DNA of 64,000 nt from Drouetiella hepatica Uher 2000/2452. GTDB lineage: Bacteria; Cyanobacteriota; Cyanobacteriia; Elainellales; Elainellaceae. Positions 1-9,500 of the stretch are shown here, piece by piece (within the stretch, counting starts at the first letter, position 1; each line of letters opens with the position of its first letter). The position numbers and the translations under genes are program-made. Below the pieces are notes generated by a model. The model worked only from the letters and a program-made list of their open reading frames with translations, did not search any database and had not been told where the DNA came from. The DNA is taken from positions 62,001-126,000 of the forward strand of contig JAHHHD010000007.1 in assembly GCA_019359505.1 (NCBI GenBank). The letters are read 5' to 3'.

Positions 1-1169
1 GGGGTCTTCAGCTCGTGGCTCACGCAGGCTAAAAATTCATCTTTGAGGCGATTAAGCTGCACCAGATCAGCATTTTTTGCGGTTAGCTCCTTTGCCACCT
101 GATGCTGCTCAGTCATATCTTGAGCCAGCACTAGCCAAAGGGACTCGGTTTGCATGAGCGATCGCCACTCTGGATCAGGATGAAAATTCAGAGTGGCTAG
201 CTTAAATAATGACGGCACTTCTAAAGAGGGCATCTCTGATAAGTGGAGACTTGACGCAGGAACAGTTCCCATAGAAATTTTGACGAACTGCCAAACCTGA
301 TCCTGTCCATCTTTCATGGGGCAAGTACAAACACAGGCTCCTGGCTCAGCGCTGAGACGGCAGGCTCCGTCATAGCGCGATCCCTCCAATAGACTGCTGG
401 CGTGATCCCAACTACCTGTGTAGAATTCGGGCAACTGGGCGCTATCGACCTGCTGCTGCGCTAAGGCAGCATCTAACGCTGAGTATCTGCTGACTGCCGT
501 ATATTGCTCAAGTGGGGCGATCGTCTCCAACAACAGCGCCGCTTCTTGACGAATTTGTCCAGGATCTTGCAGCCCTCCCACCTGTCGCCGCCAAACCAAA
601 TTTTGGGTGATAATGCGCCCTGTGCTGGTTTGCAGCATCAGCGGAATGGGAAGCCGCTCTAATAAGTCAACCAAGGGATCGAGCAGGGGGACAGAAGAGG
701 AGTCTGGCTGTACGCTTGTTGCGGGCTGCACAACCGGGTTGGGCGGTATGACCCAACTTAGATCAGTGGTCAGTCGTTGCAGTAAAGCAAGGCGATCGAG
801 TAATCCGACATATTGACCCTGATGATCCACCAGCACCCAGTTTTGCTGAGCCGCAGTGTCTAGATAGGGCTGAAGCTGCTGTAGCGTTGAGTCAATGGAA
901 AGAGAGGCGATCGGCTCTAGTAAAGTCTGACCTTCAGTCTTCATCTGGTTCAGCAGGCTCTCGGTAGAGATTTGATCGCCAGCACTCTGAGAAATGTACG
1001 GCATGAAGCGATGCAGGGACAAAACACCCAAAGCAACATGCAGCCGATCGGTCACAACAATTTGGGAGCAGCTCGTTTGCAGAAAGGTTTGCCAAACCTG
1101 CGACAGAGATTCTGTTTCAGCGCAAGCCGGAACATCTATCAAAAAATCTCTGAGTGAGAGAATATCCAT
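1..1169 (-). CDS. CBS-PAS sensor histidine kinase, C-terminus cut by window edge
   Basis: This reading frame has no stop from position 1169 down to the window edge, so only the N-terminal ~389 residues are visible. Two CBS-like segments (about residues 15-60 and 85-135) are followed by a PAS-like region (about 155-340). A short helical linker then leads into a HisKA dimerisation box with SHELKT, in which the phospho-acceptor is His385. The ATPase domain must lie left of the window. CBS pairs generally bind adenine nucleotides, so an energy-sensing input is possible but is inference. The ATG at 1169 was chosen because it fits the domain start; no strong ribosome-binding site precedes it. The frame is open to a TAA at 1211-1209. 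The gene is divergent from kaiA with about 415 bp between them. It is not SasA (no KaiB-like domain) and not obviously CikA (no GAF domain in the visible part). Confidence 0.85.
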   Translation of the reverse strand, partial: MDILSLRDFLIDVPACAETESLSQVWQTFLQTSCSQIVVTDRLHVALGVLSLHRFMPYISQSAGDQISTESLLNQMKTEGQTLLEPIASLSIDSTLQQLQPYLDTAAQQNWVLVDHQGQYVGLLDRLALLQRLTTDLSWVIPPNPVVQPATSVQPDSSSVPLLDPLVDLLERLPIPLMLQTSTGRIITQNLVWRRQVGGLQDPGQIRQEAALLLETIAPLEQYTAVSRYSALDAALAQQQVDSAQLPEFYTGSWDHASSLLEGSRYDGACRLSAEPGACVCTCPMKDGQDQVWQFVKISMGTVPASSLHLSEMPSLEVPSLFKLATLNFHPDPEWRSLMQTESLWLVLAQDMTEQHQVAKELTAKNADLVQLNRLKDEFLACVSHELKT

Positions 1170-1584
1170 TCGCAGTACAAAGGGCAAATTCCCAAAGATT
1201 GGAGAGCATTAGACGGATTGGCGGATAAATCTTTCAAAACCTGCCCCTAGAGCGATATCTAGGATGAGGGTTGAGGTCAGTCAACCTAAGAACTTGAATG
1301 GGCAGGTGCCATAGACGCAAATGCAGGAAATGGCAAAATTGCTCTGGGATGAATCTTTAGGATAATCTCTTGAAAATCAGGACAGATTATTGTGGAAATT
1401 GGGTTAGTCAGGGTAGGGGGGATCGATCGCACAGCACTATCTCAATTATGATGACACCCCTACAGAAGCCAAGCCGTTTTCAATTACAATAATCATTAAG
1501 TATTTTTATGAAATTTGACGTTCGTGCAAAGATCTTATCCTTTGCTCCTACTGAATCATCCACATTTAGCAGATATTTAAGGCT
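1170..1584. other. Intergenic region between the histidine kinase and kaiA
   Basis: This 415-bp region separates two divergent genes and must hold both promoters. It is AT-rich towards kaiA. I see no convincing small gene, terminator or repeat. Short open frames in it lack family features and ribosome-binding sites. Confidence 0.5.
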
Positions 1585-2592
1585 TTGCGCTCCCCATTAG
1601 TAATTTGCATCATTGACTTTTCGGGTAACCTGACTCGGTCTGTTGGGCAATATATAAAAAATGATTCGAGTGCTGAAGAGCCAGGTCGATATACGCTAAC
1701 TCAATTCGATTCCGAGGTGCAGTTCTTAGGCTTTGTCAATCAGGAGAATCTGCACATTGATTGCCTTATTTTTCAAAACAGTCCTGTCTTACAGGCGCTG
1801 CTCAACCAGCTTCGGCATCAGGCTGTCTTTCTGCCAGCGGTTGTCCTGAATCTTAGCTTACAAGACCCGATTTCTGAAGGCGCAATTCTAACGAAATTCG
1901 ATACATCTCAAGAATTTGCCTACTCTAAACTGATTTACCACCCGGCTGTGGTAGAACTACCCTTTGAAAAGATTAGTCTGATTGAGTGGGCTATCGAAAC
2001 TGCCATCAGCAAATTTATTCAGCTCTTGCCTATGGGTCAAGCGTGTTCGATTTCGCCAGACTCAGTTTCGCCAGATTTAGTTTCGCCAGACTCAGTTTCG
2101 CCAGATCTAGCTTTACCCGCGTCGGTGCCGCTAGACTCAGTGGATACCCAGATCCCTCACAAATCTCTAGTTGCTCAGCAAATGCGCTTGGCTGAAAAAT
2201 TGAAGGAGCGCCTAGGGTATCTCGGCATTTACTACAAGCGTAGCTCCAAAAACTTCCTTCGTTATATGTCTTTACCTCAGCGGCAAGAGTTGCTGCAACA
2301 GCTTAAGGCTGACTATCGTGAAATCATTCTGTCTTATTTCTCTCAGGAATCCGGCCTCAATCAAAAAATAGACAATTTTGTCAACATTGCTTTCTTCGCA
2401 GATGTGCCGATCGCTCAAATTGTTGAAATTCATATGGGATTGATGGATGAATTTTCAAAACAGCTTAAGTTGGAAGGGCGGAGCGATGAAATTTTGCAGG
2501 ATTACCGTTTAACCTTGATTGATACGATCGCTCATCTATGCGAAATGTATCGTCGTTCCATTCCAAGAGAACCTATCTCTAAAGATCAATGA
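1585..2592 (+). CDS. kaiA: Circadian clock protein KaiA
   Basis: KaiA stimulates KaiC autophosphorylation by binding the KaiC C-terminal tail. The N-terminal part (about residues 5-125) is the pseudo-receiver domain. The C-terminal half (from about 190) is the helical KaiA dimerisation and KaiC-binding domain, with well-conserved stretches such as ERLGYLGIYYKR, FADVP and HLCEMYRRSIPRE at the end. At 335 residues it is longer than the 284-residue Synechococcus elongatus protein. Much of the excess lies in the linker, where four tandem pentapeptides of SPDSV/SPDLV type (residues 156-175) are encoded by a 15-bp DNA repeat. The start is TTG: an in-frame TAG lies at 1567-1569 and no ATG or GTG follows before the conserved sequence begins. 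Transcription is probably separate from kaiBC, as in other cyanobacteria. Confidence 0.95.
   Translation: MRSPLVICIIDFSGNLTRSVGQYIKNDSSAEEPGRYTLTQFDSEVQFLGFVNQENLHIDCLIFQNSPVLQALLNQLRHQAVFLPAVVLNLSLQDPISEGAILTKFDTSQEFAYSKLIYHPAVVELPFEKISLIEWAIETAISKFIQLLPMGQACSISPDSVSPDLVSPDSVSPDLALPASVPLDSVDTQIPHKSLVAQQMRLAEKLKERLGYLGIYYKRSSKNFLRYMSLPQRQELLQQLKADYREIILSYFSQESGLNQKIDNFVNIAFFADVPIAQIVEIHMGLMDEFSKQLKLEGRSDEILQDYRLTLIDTIAHLCEMYRRSIPREPISKDQ
2051..2110. repeat. Four 15-bp tandem repeats inside kaiA
   Basis: Four consecutive 15-bp units begin TTTCGCCAGA and end in CTCAG, TTTAG, CTCAG and CTAG variants. They encode alternating SPDSV and SPDLV/A pentapeptides in the linker between the two KaiA domains. 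The unit length is a multiple of three, so copy-number changes keep the frame. Confidence 0.95.
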
Positions 2593-2699
2593 TTGATTCA
2601 AGCAATTTTTCCTATAGACTGAGCAGCGATTAAACAGCTTGAGTCTGTTTTCAAATCTTCCTTCTTCCTGTAGAACATAAGCTAAGGTGAATTGAGTCT

Positions 2700-3017
2700 A
2701 TGAGTCCTCTAAAAAAAACCTACATTCTTAAGCTCTACGTTGCAGGAAATACGCCAAATTCTGTGCGTGCCCTCAAGACGCTGAACAATATTTTGGAAAA
2801 GGAGTTTCAGGGCGTATACGCCTTGAAAGTGATAGATGTTTTGAAAAACCCTCAGCTCGCAGAAGAAGATAAAATTCTGGCAACGCCGACTCTGGCTAAG
2901 ATTTTGCCACCACCCGTGCGTAAAATTATTGGTGACTTGAGCGATCGAGAACGGGTTCTAATTGGGCTTGATCTTCTCTATGATGAGTTGCAGGAAGACG
3001 AATCTTTGAATCTTTAA
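2700..3017 (+). CDS. kaiB: Circadian clock protein KaiB
   Basis: KaiB is the small thioredoxin-like, fold-switching clock protein. It binds the KaiC CI ring at night, sequesters KaiA and competes with the SasA sensor domain. The 105 residues match the family length. The N-terminus ([16 protein letters not shown]) and the [20 protein letters not shown] region are highly conserved. The gene starts 107 bp after kaiA, which leaves room for a kaiBC promoter, and is followed by kaiC after 69 bp. An AAGGTGA upstream of the ATG could serve as a somewhat distant ribosome-binding site. The C-terminal acidic tail ([11 protein letters not shown]) is typical. Confidence 0.97.
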   Translation: MSPLKKTYILKLYVAGNTPNSVRALKTLNNILEKEFQGVYALKVIDVLKNPQLAEEDKILATPTLAKILPPPVRKIIGDLSDRERVLIGLDLLYDELQEDESLNL

Positions 3018-3086
3018 TTCATTTCATTTTCTATCTTTTCTTTTGAATTATTTCTATCTTTTCTCGCTAAATTAAGGTAATGGAGT

Positions 3087-4646
3087 ATGACCCAGGTCAA
3101 TCAGGATGAACTGTTGCAGCGATCGCCTGCTGGGGTTCAAAAAATACGCACTCTGATTGAAGGATTTGATGATATTAGTCATGGTGGAATCCCAATAGGC
3201 AGAAGCACCTTAGTCAGCGGTACCTCTGGAACGGGCAAAACGCTTTTTGCCGTACAGTTTCTCTACCACGGCATCACTCAGTTTGATGAGCCAGGTATCT
3301 TTGTCACCTTTGAAGAATCTCCTGCGGACGTGATTAAAAACGCCCAAAGCTTTGGTTGGGATCTGCAAAAGCTGATTGATGAAGGCACATTGTTTATTCT
3401 GGATGCCTCACCCGACCCAGAAGGTCAGGACGTCATCGGCAATTTTGATCTGTCAGCGCTGATTGAGCGAATTCAGTATGCCATTCGCAAATATAAAGCC
3501 AGACGGGTTTCTATTGATTCCATCACCGCCGTTTTTCAGCAATACGACGCAGTGGGCGTGGTTAGACGCGAGATTTTTCGCTTGGTGGCTCGATTGAAGC
3601 AGGTAGGCGTAACCACTATCATGACAACTGAACGCGTCGAGGAATATGGCCCAGTCGCTCGGTTTGGCGTTGAGGAATTTGTTTCAGATAATGTGGTGAT
3701 TGTGCGTAACGTTCTAGAGGGCGAGCGCCGGAGACGCACTATGGAAATTCTCAAGCTGCGGGGCACAACCCACATGAAGGGCGAATACCCCTTCACCATT
3801 ACCAACCACGGCGTAAATATTTTTCCGCTGGGGGCGATGCAGCTGACGCAGCGATCGTCCAATGTCCGAGTTTCCTCCGGAGTTAAGAAGCTGGACAGTA
3901 TGTGTGGCGGCGGTTTCTTCAAGGACTCCATTATTCTGGTAACGGGCGCAACCGGGACAGGTAAAACGCTGCTAGTCAGCAAATTTCTTCAGGATGCCTG
4001 CAATGTGGGGGAGCGAGCAATTTTGTTTGCCTACGAAGAGTCTCGCGCTCAGTTGTCTCGAAACGCCTATTCCTGGGGTATTGATTTTGAAGATCTGGAG
4101 CAGAAGGGTTTGTTGAAGATTCTCTGCGCTTATCCAGAGTCGGCTGGGTTAGAAGACCATCTGCAAATTATTAAGTCTGAAATTTCAGAATTTAAGCCGT
4201 CCCGAATTGCGATCGACTCTCTTTCGGCGCTGGCGCGGGGAGTTAGCAACAACGCCTTCCGCCAGTTTGTGATTGGGGTGACGGGATTTGCCAAACAGGA
4301 GGAAATCACGGGCTTTTTTACCAATACCACCGATCAGTTTATGGGGTCAAATTCGATTACCGATTCCCATATCTCTACGATCACTGACACGATTCTGATG
4401 CTGCAATATGTTGAGATTCGCGGCGAGATGGCGCGGGCAATTAACGTCTTTAAGATGCGCGGCTCTTGGCATGACAAAGGCATCCGTGAATACACCATCA
4501 GCGACAACGGGCCAGAAATCAAAGAAGCCTTCCGCAACTTTGAAGGCATTATCAGCGGTTCGCCCTCTCGGATTACGGTGGATGAAAAAAATGAGCTATC
4601 CCGCATCGTGCGAGGCTTTCAGGAAAAATCGGAAGATGAGATTTAG
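3087..4646 (+). CDS. kaiC: Circadian clock ATPase/autokinase KaiC
   Basis: KaiC is the core oscillator, a double-RecA-domain hexamer with ATPase activity in CI and autokinase/autophosphatase activity in CII. The 519-residue length is that of the family. The CI Walker A GTSGTGKT is at residues 45-52, with the paired catalytic glutamates shortly after (TFEES). The CII Walker A GATGTGKT is at 287-294. The phosphorylation sites lie in HISTITD as Ser430 and Thr431, equivalent to Ser431/Thr432 of S. elongatus. The C-terminal tail that KaiA binds (about the last 30 residues) is intact. Everything needed for a working three-protein clock is present. I see no clear factor-independent terminator after the gene. 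Confidence 0.98.
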   Translation: MTQVNQDELLQRSPAGVQKIRTLIEGFDDISHGGIPIGRSTLVSGTSGTGKTLFAVQFLYHGITQFDEPGIFVTFEESPADVIKNAQSFGWDLQKLIDEGTLFILDASPDPEGQDVIGNFDLSALIERIQYAIRKYKARRVSIDSITAVFQQYDAVGVVRREIFRLVARLKQVGVTTIMTTERVEEYGPVARFGVEEFVSDNVVIVRNVLEGERRRRTMEILKLRGTTHMKGEYPFTITNHGVNIFPLGAMQLTQRSSNVRVSSGVKKLDSMCGGGFFKDSIILVTGATGTGKTLLVSKFLQDACNVGERAILFAYEESRAQLSRNAYSWGIDFEDLEQKGLLKILCAYPESAGLEDHLQIIKSEISEFKPSRIAIDSLSALARGVSNNAFRQFVIGVTGFAKQEEITGFFTNTTDQFMGSNSITDSHISTITDTILMLQYVEIRGEMARAINVFKMRGSWHDKGIREYTISDNGPEIKEAFRNFEGIISGSPSRITVDEKNELSRIVRGFQEKSEDEI

Positions 4647-4796
4647 TCTACTGATTTCGTAATCTCAACCCTAATCTCAACAGTATTTTCCCCAGTCTTT
4701 GGCGATCTCCTTCCGTAATTTCGGGATGGTGTGACTGTGACTCAAGCACTAGAATTTTGCGTAAGTTGCAAATACTCACTGCTGGGGAAATAACTG

Positions 4797-5090
4797 ATGA
4801 AGATGAAAAGCCTTGTGCTGGCGGCAATTGCCTCTGTAGCCATGACGATCGCCTTAGCGCTGCCTTCTTTAGCGCGCCCCGCCGTGTTGGTTGGTTCACA
4901 GGATGGTTCACGTATTAACGTTCGCTTGGAACCCACAACCGCATCTTCATCTCCCCACTATGGCTTAGTTGGAGACTACATTGAGGTATTGAGCGAAGCT
5001 CGTGGCGAGGACAACTATATCTGGTGCTACATCAGATTTAGCTCAGGAGCAGAAGGCTGGGTGCGAGGTGATTTTGTCAGCTACAGATAA
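4797..5090 (+). CDS. Small secreted SH3b-domain protein
   Basis: This 97-residue protein has an N-terminal signal peptide: positive MKMK, a hydrophobic core, and likely cleavage after the SLARP region near residue 25. A bacterial SH3 (SH3b/YgiM-like) domain follows, with the hallmark INVRLEPTTASS near the start and EGWVRGDFVSY at the end. Such domains usually bind peptidoglycan or other cell-wall material, so a periplasmic location is expected. It lies 150 bp after kaiC on the same strand, and no functional link to the clock can be read from the sequence. The specific role is unknown. Confidence 0.8.
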   Translation: MKMKSLVLAAIASVAMTIALALPSLARPAVLVGSQDGSRINVRLEPTTASSSPHYGLVGDYIEVLSEARGEDNYIWCYIRFSSGAEGWVRGDFVSYR

Positions 5091-5108
5091 GAAATTTTTG
5101 AATCCTTA

Positions 5109-5145
5109 TTGAGAGCACGATGGAAAGTAGCTATCCTGCTCTCAA
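5109..5145 (+). terminator. Possible hairpin after the SH3b gene
   Basis: TTGAGAGCA and its exact complement TGCTCTCAA flank a 19-base middle, starting 18 bp after the stop codon. No T-run follows, so termination is only a guess. Confidence 0.35.
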
Positions 5146-5317
5146 ATCCTAGTCTCAAACCTGTTTGAAATCACAAATTAACGTGATGTGCAACTTGGTC
5201 TAAAAATCTTGTGGGATGGACATCCTGCTCGTCCGAATCTGGTTAGGCAAGATGTCTGCCCCGTAGATCCAGAGCTTTAGGAAAAGAGTCGCACATTGCG
5301 TAAATTAATTAACCAGT

Positions 5318-5361
5318 AATAGTTTTTGAGAGGATCGTGCGCGATCCTCTCAAAAACTATT
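5318..5361. repeat. Perfect 20-bp inverted repeat with 4-base loop
   Basis: Twenty-base arms, each containing the TTTTTGAGAG motif or its complement, flank a TGCG loop. The same motif is the arm of palindromes at 56936, 58915 and 60844, so this belongs to a dispersed family. It lies between the convergent SH3b and PRC-barrel genes and could terminate transcription in both directions. Confidence 0.85.
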
Positions 5362-5390
5362 GGGCTTTATTTTGTATGCGATCCTTACAT

Positions 5391-5469
5391 TAGACCTCTT
5401 GCAAATCAGGTTTAGTAGGGGCACAGCCCACTACACCTGATTCCAAAACTCTAATCTGCAAGAGGTCTA
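5391..5469. repeat. 79-bp dispersed repeat, copy 1 (MITE-like)
   Basis: The ends are inverted repeats (TAGACCTCTTGCA and TGCAAGAGGTCTA), and an inner AATCAGGT/ACCTGATT pair surrounds GGGGCACAGCCCACT. A closely similar element lies in the opposite orientation at 33734-33802. This copy ends exactly at the stop codon of the PRC-barrel gene. No coding sequence is present. Confidence 0.85.
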
Positions 5470-6438
5470 TTAGTAGTCGGTTTCTTCTTCATACTCCACA
5501 ACCCGCTTACGCTCAGGGATATTCACCTCCGGCGCTCGATAGGGAATGGGATTATCATCATCTGCCCAAGCGTCGTTTGTGACATCTTCGTCACCTGCAT
5601 ATGCTGACGCTGGAGACGTACTGGGAATTTCTTGATACTCCACATCATCATAGACATCGGCTTGACCGCCCCAGTTGTCTTCAGGTTCCTCGTTAGGCAA
5701 TTCCTGACGCATCACTTTAGGCTGTTGTCGGGGCTGAACCTCTTGCCAGTGGTCATCATCCCAGGTCTCTTGAGCCACAGGAATCTTGGCTCGCATCGGC
5801 TCGACGGGGGTTTTGATACCAGAGGGCAGCTGGTTTGTGGTTGCTGTCGGGGTCATGTAGGCGGTATCCTCGTCCCGATCCCAGGGAGGTTTGCCAATGC
5901 CTAGCCGCTCTAGTAGACCTACGGTAAGCTGGTTCATTTTTTCTTCTGAACCTTCAAATACAATCAGGCGATCAGGTCCACTACTGACCACCTCGTCCAT
6001 CGACAGCTCATAGGTGCTCAGCACCTGATCGGGAATTTGAGGTAGGCCGATCGAAGCTAGCACGATCGACTCAACACGACCTGAGTTTGCCTCAAACTTG
6101 AAGCCGCGCACTTTGCCCAAAAGTTCGCCTGTCTCGGTAATGACTTCGCTGTTGATCAAATTACTATAGCTGTCTAGAGTAATATCCTCATCTAAAACAG
6201 AATCGTCATCCACCAACACCACGTCGCCAATCTGACGAACGCTCTTCAGCAAGAGCGTCTGCTGCTCTTGAGACATCACGCCAGAGAGGATGTTTTGACG
6301 TACGCCAATTACCACCACTTCTCGGCGATCGACATCCGCCCAAAGCTGGCTCACTACGCCTAGGCGCTTGCCCGTGTTGCGGGTAATCACCTGTGTTCCA
6401 ATCAGATCAGCACGTTGGCAATATTGTTCAGATGTCAT
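5470..6438 (-). CDS. PRC-barrel domain protein
   Basis: The 322-residue protein has two PRC-barrel-type beta modules, at about residues 8-80 (LIGTQVITRNTGKRLGVV) and 95-165 (VITETGELLGKV). From about residue 195 a long, acidic, proline- and glutamine-rich tail is likely to be disordered. PRC barrels occur in photosynthetic reaction-centre H subunits and in RNA-processing proteins. The two-barrel version is a common cyanobacterial protein whose exact role I cannot state. It has no signal peptide or membrane segment, so it is probably cytoplasmic or thylakoid-associated. It follows smc on the same strand after 116 bp and may be co-transcribed with it. Confidence 0.8.
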   Translation of the reverse strand: MTSEQYCQRADLIGTQVITRNTGKRLGVVSQLWADVDRREVVVIGVRQNILSGVMSQEQQTLLLKSVRQIGDVVLVDDDSVLDEDITLDSYSNLINSEVITETGELLGKVRGFKFEANSGRVESIVLASIGLPQIPDQVLSTYELSMDEVVSSGPDRLIVFEGSEEKMNQLTVGLLERLGIGKPPWDRDEDTAYMTPTATTNQLPSGIKTPVEPMRAKIPVAQETWDDDHWQEVQPRQQPKVMRQELPNEEPEDNWGGQADVYDDVEYQEIPSTSPASAYAGDEDVTNDAWADDDNPIPYRAPEVNIPERKRVVEYEEETDY

Positions 6439-6554
6439 TTTCGAGTCCCAATCTCGAAGGAACTTAATGTATCAGCAATCATTTAGCTAACCAAAATATC
6501 TGCGATATCAGGATCGAGCAAGATGACCAAGCTAACTAGATTATACAGACCTGG

Positions 6555-9500
6555 TTAGACAGAAGCGCTCTGGGGCTGCAAGTTTAGCCCCAGAACCTGA
6601 GTATAAGCACCGCGCGCCTGAGTCACCCCGATCGTCCGCTCAGCAGCTTCAATCATAGGTCGGCGGAGGCTAACCACAATAAATTGAGCCTGCTGCGTTT
6701 GATGTTTAATCATTCTAGCTAATCGCTCTACATTTGCCCCATCTAGGAACATATCTACCTCGTCGAAAGCGTAGAACGGCGAAGGGCGGTAGCGCTGGAG
6801 GGCAAAGATAAAGCTGAGGGCTGTCAAAGATTTTTCGCCCCCCGACATAGAGGCTAAGCGTCGGACGGGCTTGCCTTTGGGGTGAGCAACCAGATTGAGT
6901 CCACTACCAAAGGGGTCATGCGGATCATCTAATTGCAGGTAGCCATCGCCATCCGAAAGTTCAGCAAAGATAGTCTGAAAGTTTTCATTAACGGCATCAA
7001 AGGCTTCTTTGAAAGCGCGTTGCCTTAACGTGGTGAAGTTTTCAATTCGCAGCAATAGCTCGGTGCGTTCTTCATCCAATGTACCTAGCTTTTGGCTCAG
7101 TTCCTCTAGACGCGCCTGAGTGCGATCGTATTCTTCCAGCGCCAGCATATTGACCGGCTCCATCGCCTGAAGGCGTTTTTGCAGCGATCGCAATTCATGC
7201 TGCAAGGTGCCTAGATCTTTGACCTCTTCAGGAATTTCGGGCAACGGATCGGGCAGTTCGGCTTGCTGAGCCGTGAGCTGCTCCTGAAGGGCAATTAGCT
7301 CTTGTCGTCGAGTCTGCTGAGTTTCCAAAAGCTTTTGCAGCTGCCACTCTAGCTGTTGTTGCTGGGTTTGCTGCTCTCGTAGCTGCCGCTCGGCGCGATC
7401 GCGCTCCTGCTTTTCGGAGGCGAGAGTTTGCTCTAGGGCAGCGAGACTGACTTGAATCTGGGTAATTTGATGAGTCAGAGCAGAACGCTGATCGCTTAGG
7501 GTTGAGGTCTGGTTGAGCTGTGCGGTCTGCTGGGTGCGATACTCTTTTAACCGCTGCTGAGACTGCTCGACTTTCTCCTGAAACCTTTGCTGCTGATTTT
7601 TCAGATCTTGAAGACGCTGTTCTGCGGACTGAAGGGCAAGCTGGCGATCGCTCAACTGCGACTCCTGCGCCCGAATTGCCGCCTGGATTTGCTGCCATTC
7701 GCTGTGGGTTTGAGACTGCTCCAAGTCTGTCAAAATCTGCCGCTGTCGCTGAAGCTCAGATTCCTGCCGGGGTAAATCTTGCTCTAGAGACTGCAATCGC
7801 TGCTGAGCCGTGGAAAACTCCTGCATATTTTGAGAAAGCTGAGTGCGAAGCTGTCCTTCTTGCGCCGTAAAGCTAACGATCTGGGCCTGAATTTGCTCAG
7901 CACTCATCTGCACTTCTCGATGCTGCTGTCGGGCTTCGATGAGCGCTTGCGATCGCGTCTTTACGGCAACAACTGCGTCCGCAATCGCCTGTTGACAGCG
8001 GGTGAGAATGCGATCGAGTTCATGCAGCCGATCGCGCAGGGCAATGGCTTCAGAAGATTCTCCTGATTCTACGGTGCCGAAGTGCAAGGTGCCTTGCCGG
8101 GTGCTGATGCTGCCGCCCGTCATAGCGCCGCTTGTTTCTAGCAGCTCGCCATCTAGGGTAATGATGCGGTATTGCCCCATTTCCTTGCGGGCAGCTTGCA
8201 GTGAACTAAAAACCACGGTGTTACCAAACACGTAGGAAAATACATCCTGATAGCGATCGTCACACTCGATCAAATTGACGGCGTAGTCTACAAAGCCATC
8301 GGGACGATTCCAGGCGGGAATAGGCGTGAAGTGCGAAGCGCGAATTTTGTTCAGCGGCAGAAAGGTTGCCCGTCCGCCGCGCTGCTGTTTTAGGGTCTGG
8401 ATTCCGGCAGCGGCAACGCGATCGTCTTCTACCACCAAATAACTGAGGCGTGCCCCTGCCGCAATCTCTAGGGCAAGCTGGTACTGCGGCTCAACTCTAC
8501 CTAGCTGTGCCACCAGCCCACAAATGCCAGACAGCTTGGCGCGCTGCAAAACCTCAATGACTCCGGTTCCCTGAGATTCTTGAATTGCCTGAGCTTGAGC
8601 CTCCAACTTGTCGAGCTGCCGCTGCTTGTCTCGCTGCTCTTGCAGCAATCGCGTCTGGGTTTCCTGCTGGATTTGCAGCTCCTGCTCGGCTGAAGTCAGC
8701 GACTTTTGACAGCTATCCACCTGCTGAAGCGAGGCGCTTAGCGTCCCGACCACTTGGGTATACTGCCCCTGCTTGGTCGCAGCTTCTTGGGCGATCGCTT
8801 GGACTCCCTCATTCTGCTCCTGAATTTTTTGCCGCAGCTGCTCGACCCGTTCTTGCAGCTTGGCCTGTTCAGTTCTCTGAGGCTCTAAAGCCTGGAGCAG
8901 AGTTTCCATCTGATGTCGCACTGCCGCCTGTTCCTGCACCCAAGCATCGGAGGCAGCGGCGATCGCGGTGGCAGCTTCGCGCTGTCGATCGAGAGATTGC
9001 TTTGCCTGATCGCGATCGCTCCGCAGTCTAGCCAGATCTTGAGTTTCAACAGACTGACTCTCCTGAGATAGACGCTGCACCTGCTGCACCTGCTCCTGAA
9101 TCTCGCGCTGAGTCCGGTCAATCGCCACCGCGATTTCTGCCTGAGCTGTTGCCAAATCCTGCTCTTGGCGCTGTACCTGGCGCAGTTCGGCTTCGCGGGT
9201 TGCCAGGGTAGACTGAAATGCCAACAGCTCGTCTTCGCCCAGCGCCTTGACTTTAGCGTTGAGCTGCTCTAGCTCGACGATCGCGGCTTGAATCACCTGG
9301 TTCAGCGCGATCAGCTGTGTGTTGAGTTCGGCATGGGTGCGATCGCCTGCCTCAATTTGTGCCTGCATCTGTCGCACCTGCTGCTCCTGTGCCCGCCAGA
9401 GCAGAACCGACTCCCACTGACTCTTAGCCTGTAGCTCCAGTTTAAGGCGCTGATATTTTTCGGCTTTGAGGCGATCTTGGGCAAGGCGATCGCGCTGGGC

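Noticed and set aside
2051-2110. Possible CRISPR-like array
   Set aside because: The units are contiguous with no spacers and lie in frame inside kaiA; the same applies to 38114-38195 and 54707-54754.
1986-2195. Frame overlapping the kaiA repeat
   Set aside because: It is only the same tandem repeat read in another frame.
7520-7870. Open frames on the plus strand within smc (also 8585-9031)
   Set aside because: They are antisense to a well-supported SMC coding frame with continuous coiled-coil sequence; their composition reflects the complement of Gln/Leu codons.
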